In this document: in pieces, positions 1 through 5,547 of the stretch
How the letters are laid out: every line of letters starts with the position of its first letter
How positions within the stretch are numbered: position 1 is the first letter of the stretch
Origin: CAADGY01 sp900696665
Lineage (GTDB): Bacteria > Acidobacteriota > Terriglobia > Bryobacterales > Bryobacteraceae
NCBI GenBank assembly: GCA_035063885.1
Contig: JAPSFM010000165.1
Location: 1-7,839, forward strand
Reading direction: 5' to 3'
DNA length: 7,839 nt
Notes under the pieces: generated by a model
The model's input: only the letters and a program-made list of their open reading frames with translations
What the model was told of the DNA's origin: nothing
Database searches by the model: none
Translations under genes and position numbers: made by a program

Positions 1-227
1 GCAGCAGTGCTGGTGACAGGACAAGGGCTCGCGGAAAGGAGAATCCTCCAACCTTCTATGCGGTACGGTCTTCCAGCCCAACCCGCGTCCCTAGTCCGAG
101 GCAGCTCCCGACGGATCACGACTGTGCGGTCTCGACCCGCGGATATCAGAGTGATCAACCGTCGCATTTGCCTCTTGTCCTGTCACCTGCTCTGCTGTCT
201 TCAGGCTTGGTTCAACTCTCGTCGGAA

Positions 228-247
228 ACGAAAGCCGGGCTTTTCGT
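228..247 (-). terminator. Terminator-like hairpin after the Oar-like receptor gene
   Basis: Starting 25 nt after the TGA stop, the minus strand can fold ACGAAAAGC/GCTTTCGT around a CCG loop with one bulged A, followed by only a short T run. The position is right for an intrinsic terminator, but the stem is AU-heavy and the U tract is poor, so it may act weakly or merely stabilise the 3' end. The remaining sequence (1-227) shows no convincing gene, RNA or repeat. Confidence 0.4.
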
Positions 248-272
248 GAACCCTTGACAAGGTCGCCCCATA

Positions 273-3200
273 TCAGAAGCTCAGCCGCAGGCCGAGCCGT
301 ATGACTCGGAGTTCGCCGGCACCGGTGATCGCCATAAAGTTGCGATAGTCGGTCACCTGCCCGGCGGCGTTCCTCTGAATCTGTCCCAGGCTTGTATTCG
401 GATTGTTCCACCTGGGCGTATTCGTACCGTTATTGGCTTCCGCCCGGAATTCGGCCTTGAACCGTTCGGTGATACTGAATATCTTCGAGATCATCGGATC
501 CAGGCGCCAGAAGCCGGGTCCCCGGATGGCGTTACGGCCGAGCGTTCCGAAGCGGTAAACCGGGTTGCTTGCGTTGAAAGACCACAGCGGGTCGGCAAAA
601 GCTGCGGGATCCAGGAAAGGTTTTCCGGGGCCGCGTTCGTTGTCGATCCGGCGTACCCGACCGACGACGTCCGCCGTCTGCTGGCAACTGAAGCAGCGGA
701 CGGAATCGCCGCTGGCGGTTATGTTAATGGGTGTGCCGGTATAGGCGCTGAACATTCCGTTGATGCGCCACCCGCCGAGAATGGTATCTGCAATCCCGCT
801 CAGGTTATATTTCCGGCCATTACCGAACGGCAGTTCGTAGACCCACGCCATGGTGAACATGTGAGTGCGGTCGTAACCCGCCGGAGCATAGTTCCGGTTG
901 ATCATCGGTTCCCAGTCCCAATAGGGCAATTCGGCCCATCCGGTGTCATCCTGCATGCTGAGCGCCTTTGACCAGGTGTAAGAACCCTTCATGAACAGGC
1001 CGCGCGAAAAGTTCTTATCGAAGGTTGCCTGCAGGGCGTGATAGCTGCCGTTGCCGATGCCATCCCACATCTGCGCATTGTTCGTCTTGCCGTAAAGCAG
1101 AGCCAGGGGGCGTTGCGAACTGCTGAGCGTGCCCGGCGGCGTCGCATTGATGTCCCGGTCGAGCAACTGGTGGACGGTCTTGGTGCCGACGTAGGCCACG
1201 CTTCCGACAGCATCGAACGGCAGTTTGCGCTCGATACTGAAGTTCCAGCTTTGGATGTAGCCGCGGTGGAGCATACCTCCCCACGGACTGCGCGGCCCCA
1301 TGTCGAGGTTCAGCGGCAGTGTCAAAACGCCGGTGCTGATGTCGGGGGTTGGAACATCCGGAATGCCCTGGCTAATCTGGTTGTACCAACCGTAGGAAGC
1401 ATCGCGGAAATCCGCTCCCGCGGTACTCCGGTTCCACGTTCCGGTCAGAGTCGCGGGGTAGAGTCCACGCAACGGACGGGAGAAGGGAATGGGATCGTAG
1501 GTAATTCCGTAGCCGCTGCGGACCACCCAATCGTCAGTTACACGGTAGGCAAATCCGACACGCGGAGCGAACAGCTTCTTGCTCACCTTAATACCGTTTT
1601 CCCACGGTACGTTGCCCAGTCCGCCCATTGTCACGATATTGGTGTAGGGGTCCCACCGCTCGATGCCCCGGTCGCCCCGGTTGATCAGCGGATAGTATTC
1701 GTAACGCAATCCCAGGTTCAAGGTCAGCTTGCGCGTAGCCTGCCACCGGTCGCGGAAATACCAGGCGTGCTGCCACTCGCGAGTCTTCATCAGAAGGAAC
1801 TGGATGGATTTCGTGTACTCATTGACAAGGCCCAACAGTGCCGCCCCGTAGGAATTCGGCGCTCGGACTTGCTGGCCGGGTAACACAGTGGAGCCGCCCG
1901 AGAAGGAGATCCTGCCGCGCGGATTGGCGGTTTCCGGCTGCCAGTGATTCATCTCGTGCCGCCGCATGTCATATCCGAAGCGCACTTCGTGAGCGCCCCA
2001 GATCTTGCTGAAGTTTGTGGTGTAGGTGTAGCTGCGATCGTTGCGGAACAGCGGCGCCCATGTCGCGTCTACGCCCCAACGGTCGAAGCCAAAGTCGGCC
2101 AGGTGCGGCACGCCGCCATACCGCCGGTCGTCCGCGTACTGGCGCCCGCCGTTGGTGCCTGGAATGCCCCAGACATCCAGGCCGACGTTTTGATCCTGCC
2201 CTGGGATGCTCACCTCCTGGTCGAAGCGCGAGTAGCCGAACACACCGTCCATCAGGAAGGTCGGTGAAAACGTATAGGTGAATCCGGCGCGGGGAATGTT
2301 CACATTGGTATCGCCGAATCCGTGAGTACCCATCTCCGGGCCGCCGAGATCGCCGAAGGCATACTTGCCGGCTACCGGCGCATCCATGCGGCTGTAGCTG
2401 CTCCAGATCATCAGTTTCGGGCTGGCTGCCCAATTCCCCTTGACGTCATAGTTGCTCCGGTCCAGTTTCATGCTGCCGCCAACTCCAAAATTGTCGTCCA
2501 GGTTCAAAGGATCTGTGGGCGATATCTGATTGGGCGCCGGCGCCATTTGCTGGATCTTGCTGAAGATGGGACTGATCCGATTACCCGGAATCACGTTATT
2601 GGGAAACGGGGTCCGGGTCGCGGGGTTGTTGTTGACCATGGTCGCTGGGTCATAAACAATCGAGTAGTCTTTCCATGCGCTGAAGTCGCCGCGCCGGAAG
2701 TCCGCCGGAGGTACGCCATAGTCCCCGAAAAGACCATTGCGTTCCCAAGTACGCTCGAAGCTGAAGAAATAAAACAGCTTGTCCTTCTTAATGGGGCCGC
2801 CGATGGTGCCGCCGGCCTGGTTGAAGGCTGACACCGGTTTCACATACGTCGAAGATTTTACGTAAGCCCCGGAATTGAGGTGCTGGTTGCCATGGAACCA
2901 GAATGCGGAGCCGTGTAGATCGTTCGTTCCGGACTTCGTGGCGACCGTGATCGCCGCGCCGCCCGCCATCCCCTGCTCGGCATCGAACGAACCAGTGGTG
3001 ATGTTCACTGTTTCGATGCTCTCCACCGGCTGCACGTAAACCGTGTGGTGCGGCAGCCAGATAAAAACGTTCGCAGCGCCATCGGTCAAGGTATTGTTGT
3101 TGTTACGCGCGGTGCCGTTCACATTCGTGGTCAACGCCCGCGCCGGAGTGTCCACTACCGCATTCTGGAATGCCGCCGGCGTGGAGCCGGGAACCAGGTT

Positions 3201-3701
3201 GATCAATGTCTGGTAATTACGATAACCCGGCAGCGGAAGGTTGGTCAGAGCCGTGGTCTGAATTTCGGTGTGCACATCCGATTTATCTGTCTGCAGAAGT
3301 GCAGCCGATGCGGCCACCGTCACCGCCTCCGTAACGCCGCCGACCTCGAGCTTTACATCAGCGCGGGTGACTGTGTTAATGCTGACGCTAATGCCGGTGC
3401 TCGAATACGGCCGAAAGCCGGTCGCCTCAGCTCTCAGATCGTACGATCCGGCCAAAACGTTAATTATCGAAAAACGACCGCTGCCATCGGCGACGGTGTC
3501 CCGGACCAGGCCCGTCGCCGTATTGGTAATTTGAATCTTGGCGTCGGGAATTACCGCACCGCTCGGGTCGGATACGGTACCGATGATGGATCCATACAGC
3601 ACTTGTGCTTGCAGTGGTTGCTTGGAAAACCATCCCACCGCCGCAAGCAAAATCAAGGCTGCAAATAACGCGTACGGATTTCGGGTACGCCCCTGCTTCA
3701 T
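273..3701 (-). CDS. Oar-like TonB-dependent outer-membrane receptor with carboxypeptidase-regulatory-like domain
   Basis: This 1142-residue protein is predicted to be an outer-membrane beta-barrel. It starts with a basic N-region (MKQGRTRNPY), a hydrophobic core (11-25) and a likely signal peptidase site after LQA32. Residues about 35-120 form a carboxypeptidase-regulatory-like/CNA-B-like beta-sandwich (GSIIGTVSDPSGAVIPDAKI, then GSYDLRAEATGFRPY). A plug-like region follows at about 135-260, with NGTARNNNNTLTDGAAN (195-211), VESIETVNITTGSFDAEQG and ITVATKSGTNDLHGSAF. The rest is a barrel rich in aromatic and Asn/Gly turns, with RYEYYPLINRGDRG and a terminal RLGLRLSF; the final Phe is typical of BamA-inserted proteins. 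No clear TonB box is visible. These proteins are very numerous in Acidobacteriota and their ligands are mostly unknown, although large nutrients or surface functions are usually supposed. A CFSC pair (Cys1003, Cys1006) near the C-terminus may form a disulfide in a loop. It has its own Shine-Dalgarno, and I infer it is transcribed separately from ymdB. Confidence 0.92.
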   Translation of the reverse strand: MKQGRTRNPYALFAALILLAAVGWFSKQPLQAQVLYGSIIGTVSDPSGAVIPDAKIQITNTATGLVRDTVADGSGRFSIINVLAGSYDLRAEATGFRPYSSTGISVSINTVTRADVKLEVGGVTEAVTVAASAALLQTDKSDVHTEIQTTALTNLPLPGYRNYQTLINLVPGSTPAAFQNAVVDTPARALTTNVNGTARNNNNTLTDGAANVFIWLPHHTVYVQPVESIETVNITTGSFDAEQGMAGGAAITVATKSGTNDLHGSAFWFHGNQHLNSGAYVKSSTYVKPVSAFNQAGGTIGGPIKKDKLFYFFSFERTWERNGLFGDYGVPPADFRRGDFSAWKDYSIVYDPATMVNNNPATRTPFPNNVIPGNRISPIFSKIQQMAPAPNQISPTDPLNLDDNFGVGGSMKLDRSNYDVKGNWAASPKLMIWSSYSRMDAPVAGKYAFGDLGGPEMGTHGFGDTNVNIPRAGFTYTFSPTFLMDGVFGYSRFDQEVSIPGQDQNVGLDVWGIPGTNGGRQYADDRRYGGVPHLADFGFDRWGVDATWAPLFRNDRSYTYTTNFSKIWGAHEVRFGYDMRRHEMNHWQPETANPRGRISFSGGSTVLPGQQVRAPNSYGAALLGLVNEYTKSIQFLLMKTREWQHAWYFRDRWQATRKLTLNLGLRYEYYPLINRGDRGIERWDPYTNIVTMGGLGNVPWENGIKVSKKLFAPRVGFAYRVTDDWVVRSGYGITYDPIPFSRPLRGLYPATLTGTWNRSTAGADFRDASYGWYNQISQGIPDVPTPDISTGVLTLPLNLDMGPRSPWGGMLHRGYIQSWNFSIERKLPFDAVGSVAYVGTKTVHQLLDRDINATPPGTLSSSQRPLALLYGKTNNAQMWDGIGNGSYHALQATFDKNFSRGLFMKGSYTWSKALSMQDDTGWAELPYWDWEPMINRNYAPAGYDRTHMFTMAWVYELPFGNGRKYNLSGIADTILGGWRINGMFSAYTGTPINITASGDSVRCFSCQQTADVVGRVRRIDNERGPGKPFLDPAAFADPLWSFNASNPVYRFGTLGRNAIRGPGFWRLDPMISKIFSITERFKAEFRAEANNGTNTPRWNNPNTSLGQIQRNAAGQVTDYRNFMAITGAGELRVIRLGLRLSF

Positions 3702-3708
3702 GGCCTAT

Positions 3709-3715
3709 CTCCCTT
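3709..3715 (-). promoter_or_regulatory. Ribosome binding site of the Oar-like receptor gene
   Basis: The minus strand reads AAGGGAG seven nucleotides before the ATG at 3699-3701. It is the clearest Shine-Dalgarno in the window; the mutM-tsaC run and ymdB lack a comparable one. It fixes the start of the receptor, which also begins with a good signal peptide. Confidence 0.75.
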
Positions 3716-3739
3716 CTATTGAGACAAACTCCTACCAAC

Positions 3740-3745
3740 TTTATA
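3740..3745 (-). promoter_or_regulatory. Possible -10 box for the Oar-like receptor gene
   Basis: In the 144-nt gap before the receptor gene the minus strand reads AGTGATTATAAAGTTGG. TATAAA is the best -10 candidate and would place the start near 3733, giving a leader of about 32 nt. There is no -35 at normal spacing; a TTGACT sits 26 nt upstream, which is too far. This is a weak call based on position and AU-richness only. The remaining gap (3746-3845) shows no strong terminator for ymdB. Confidence 0.3.
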
Positions 3746-3845
3746 ATCACTCTGCCACCATTCGCCTGAGGAGTCAAATCTTGCGGGTTCGGCGCTCTCA
3801 CCGACGCGCGGCTGAGCCACAATCCGTGTGGGGAACGGTTTCCGG

Positions 3846-4628
3846 CTAGCGCTGCTTGATGGAATACCGGCGCACGGAAGTAGCCTTACCCGTTTCCTCA
3901 TCCACCGTAAGGATGACGGCATGCAGTTCCGCACCGCGCTTGGCGGCTTCCATGCGGACCGGCATGGCGGTAAGGAAGCGGCGGATGACGACGTCCTTCT
4001 GAACCCCGATTACGGAATCGTAGGGACCCGTCATTCCCACGTCTGTCTGGTATGCCGTGCCGTTTTCGAGAATCCGTGTGTCGGCGGTGGGGATGTGTGT
4101 ATGAGTACCGAAAACGCCGGAGACCCTTCCGTCGAGGTGCCAGCCCATCGCCATTTTTTCACTGGTCAGTTCCGCGTGGAAATCGACAATTCGAACCTTT
4201 AGGGAAGGGTTCAGCGCTTGTAGAATCTGGTCCGCTTTACGGAACGGGCATTCCGTGACAGGCATATACGTGCGCCCCTGGAGATTGATGACGACGCAGC
4301 GCATCCCGTTTCGGGCCTCGGCAATGTATACTCCCTTGCCGGGCAGATCGGCGGGGTAATTTGCGGGGCGCAGCAGGCGCGGCTGGCGGCAGAGGTACTC
4401 ATAAATCTCCTTCTTATCCCAAATATGGTTTCCGGACGTCAGGACATCCAAGCCGCAGGAAAAGAGCTCTTCGGCGATTATGGGTGTGATGCCGAAACCG
4501 CCCGCGGCATTCTCGGCATTCGCCAGCGCCAGGTCGATGTGTTCCTCCGCTACAATGCGTTGAAGGTGCTCGGCGACGATATTGCGCCCGGGAGAAGCGA
4601 AGATATCGCCTATAAAAAGGAGATTCAT
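3846..4628 (-). CDS. ymdB: YmdB-family metallophosphoesterase (cyclic nucleotide phosphodiesterase)
   Basis: This 260-residue soluble calcineurin-like phosphoesterase has the size usual for the YmdB family. Bacillus YmdB hydrolyses 2',3'- and 3',5'-cyclic nucleotides and influences biofilm and colony development. The dimetal ligands are all present: Asp8 (FIGDIF), Glu39 and Asn40 (NAENAAGG), Asn67 and His68 (SGNHIWD), His151 (VDFHAELTSEK) and His176/His178 (GTHTHIPTAD). The SEKMAMGWHLDGRVS segment (156-170) and GMTGPYDSVIG (198-208) are also family-typical. There is no signal peptide or membrane segment. The ATG fits the conserved MNLLFIGDIF beginning, but no Shine-Dalgarno precedes it. In Firmicutes the gene usually follows rny (RNase Y), which is not in this window. 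Here it lies 38 nt after the predicted 6S RNA 3' end with no terminator visible, so read-through expression from the 6S promoter is possible. The physiological role in this organism is unknown. Confidence 0.93.
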   Translation of the reverse strand: MNLLFIGDIFASPGRNIVAEHLQRIVAEEHIDLALANAENAAGGFGITPIIAEELFSCGLDVLTSGNHIWDKKEIYEYLCRQPRLLRPANYPADLPGKGVYIAEARNGMRCVVINLQGRTYMPVTECPFRKADQILQALNPSLKVRIVDFHAELTSEKMAMGWHLDGRVSGVFGTHTHIPTADTRILENGTAYQTDVGMTGPYDSVIGVQKDVVIRRFLTAMPVRMEAAKRGAELHAVILTVDEETGKATSVRRYSIKQR

Positions 4629-4666
4629 AGCTATTTGCGTGGGACGCGGACGGGATTGCTTGGATC

Positions 4667-4867
4667 GGAGCGTACCGCTGGGCCGTGCCAGCCTCCGTCA
4701 TTGACCCCGTTCTTTTATAACGGGGGAGCCCTCCGAGCGTTTTCAGGCTTCTCCAACGCGTTAATCCGCGGGAGCTTGCACACCAACGCATCATCGAGCC
4801 GGGCTCCATGACTTGACTGTTGGATCAAATTATGGAGACCGTTCACTTGCTTTCGACGACACGCTCC
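4667..4867 (-). ncRNA. ssrS: 6S RNA (SsrS), regulator of RNA polymerase
   Basis: 6S RNA mimics an open promoter and sequesters the sigma70/sigmaA holoenzyme in stationary phase. The minus strand carries the conserved core GUUGGUGUGCAAGCUC (about 4787-4772) and GAGAAGCCUGAAAAC (about 4753-4739). This closely resembles E. coli 6S (GUUGGUGAGCAUGCUC ... GAGAAGCCUUAAAAC). The fold agrees. A 12-bp closing stem pairs 4867-4856 with 4678-4667 (GGAGCGU/ACGCUCC plus G-U and G-C pairs). A second lower helix pairs 4840-4834 with 4696-4690. The central bubble has an AU-rich 5' strand (about 4833-4808) and a 3'-strand hairpin CCCGUU/AACGGG (4724-4719 with 4711-4706). The upper stem is GGAGCCC/GGGCUCC (4807-4801 with 4731-4725) and GCGUU/AACGC (4789-4785 with 4741-4737), capped by CUCC-CGCG/CGCG-UU-GGAG with loop 4766-4761. 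The length of about 201 nt is normal for 6S. The ends are inferred from the stem and promoter. It lies between tsaC and ymdB. Confidence 0.87.
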
Positions 4868-4873
4868 TCGTCG

Positions 4874-4882
4874 ATCATAACA
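4874..4882 (-). promoter_or_regulatory. Extended -10 promoter of the 6S RNA
   Basis: On the minus strand the sequence TG-T-TATGAT begins 2 nt after the tsaC stop codon. TATGAT (4879 to 4874) matches the sigma70 -10 consensus at five of six positions, and the TG one base upstream makes it an extended -10. The first G of the predicted 6S closing stem (4867) falls 7 nt beyond the hexamer, where a start site is expected. No good -35 is seen at 16-18 nt upstream, which lies inside the tsaC coding end; extended -10 promoters can work without one. The agreement between this box and the independently folded 5' end of the RNA supports both. Confidence 0.65.
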
Positions 4883-4884
4883 GA

Positions 4885-5529
4885 TTAAAGGCCACCCACA
4901 GCCAGGCAATCCGCGATTTCCTTCTCCGAAATGGCACCCTCGCGAATGACGCGCCAATAAGGTTCTGTAACATCCACGGTAGTACTGCCAGGCCCCGTGC
5001 ACAGGCCACCGTCCAAAACCAGGTCGATGCGGCCATCCATCATGCCGAAAACTTCGATACCGCTCCGGCATGTCGGCTGTCCAGATATGTTGGCGCTGGT
5101 CGCGATCAGGGGCTGGGCGAGCCACTCGACCAGCGCGGTCGCAACGCGGGAGCCGGATTGACGCAGCCCCAGCCTCCCGGTGTTCCCGGTAACTTTGAGG
5201 GGCACTTTCTCCGATGCCGGGACAATAATGGTCAGCGGCCCGGGCCAGAAATGGCGGGCCAGCAGGTAGAACCGGGTCGATGTCTCTTTGGCAAGCTCCT
5301 GCGCCATGAGCAGATCGGACACAATCAACGGGAGCGATTGGTGAACCTGCCGCCCTTTAGCGGAAAAAACACGCCCGACCGCCTGCAGGTTCAGCGGGTC
5401 GGCAACGATGCTGTACAGCCCGTCCGTGGGAATGGCGACGATTTCGCCGCGCCTGAGAGCGGCTGCCGCCTTTTCCAGGGCATCGGGGCTTGGTTGTTCG
5501 GAATCTATCTCGATCAGATCGGTGGCCAC
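4885..5529 (-). CDS. tsaC: L-threonylcarbamoyladenylate synthase (TsaC/YrdC type)
   Basis: It makes threonylcarbamoyl-AMP from threonine, bicarbonate and ATP, the first step of tRNA t6A37 modification in the cytoplasm. At 214 residues it is the short YrdC/TsaC form without the extra Sua5 C-terminal domain. Visible motifs are IPTDGLY (33-39), the KGR nucleotide-binding segment (58-60) followed by LPLIV (66-70), FWPGPLTI (94-101), ATSANISG (143-150) and GSTTVDV (181-187), then WRVIREGAI (192-200). The first motif is unusual: PTDGLYS replaces the common PTDTVYG/PTETVYG form, and LRQS (122-125) stands where R-x-P is common. The lysine, arginine and SAN core are intact, so I expect activity. The start is GTG; the methyltransferase stop (TAA, 5548-5550) is in frame seven codons upstream, so no longer form is possible. 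The 18-nt gap implies co-transcription with the two genes upstream. The 6S RNA promoter begins immediately after the stop. Confidence 0.93.
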   Translation of the reverse strand: MATDLIEIDSEQPSPDALEKAAAALRRGEIVAIPTDGLYSIVADPLNLQAVGRVFSAKGRQVHQSLPLIVSDLLMAQELAKETSTRFYLLARHFWPGPLTIIVPASEKVPLKVTGNTGRLGLRQSGSRVATALVEWLAQPLIATSANISGQPTCRSGIEVFGMMDGRIDLVLDGGLCTGPGSTTVDVTEPYWRVIREGAISEKEIADCLAVGGL

Positions 5530-5547
5530 TGGCGTGAGACTCGTAGT

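Noticed and set aside
7..249. 80-codon plus-strand frame in the tail region
   Set aside because: It has no convincing Shine-Dalgarno or domain and is low-complexity Arg/Ser-rich; it reads like random GC-rich sequence.
251..262. CCTTGACAAGG inverted repeat with a TTGACA-like hexamer near the receptor stop
   Set aside because: It is short, no -10 lies at proper spacing, and no downstream gene on the plus strand would use it.
1038..1883. 281-codon open frame on the plus strand inside the Oar-like gene
   Set aside because: It is fully antisense to a well-supported coding region, has no recognisable domain, and its length is explained by GC-rich codon bias.
3738..3757. TGGCAG-N5-TTATA, considered as a sigma54 site before the receptor gene
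   Set aside because: The essential GC at -12 is absent, so it does not meet the GG-N10-GC requirement.
4629..4666. GCGT-CCC-ACGC mini-hairpin between 6S and ymdB, considered as a terminator
   Set aside because: The stem is only 4 bp and is followed by AAATAG rather than a U tract.
4715..5125. 136-codon minus-strand frame overlapping tsaC and the 6S RNA
   Set aside because: It is mostly out of frame within tsaC, and its end runs into the structured RNA; no family is recognised.
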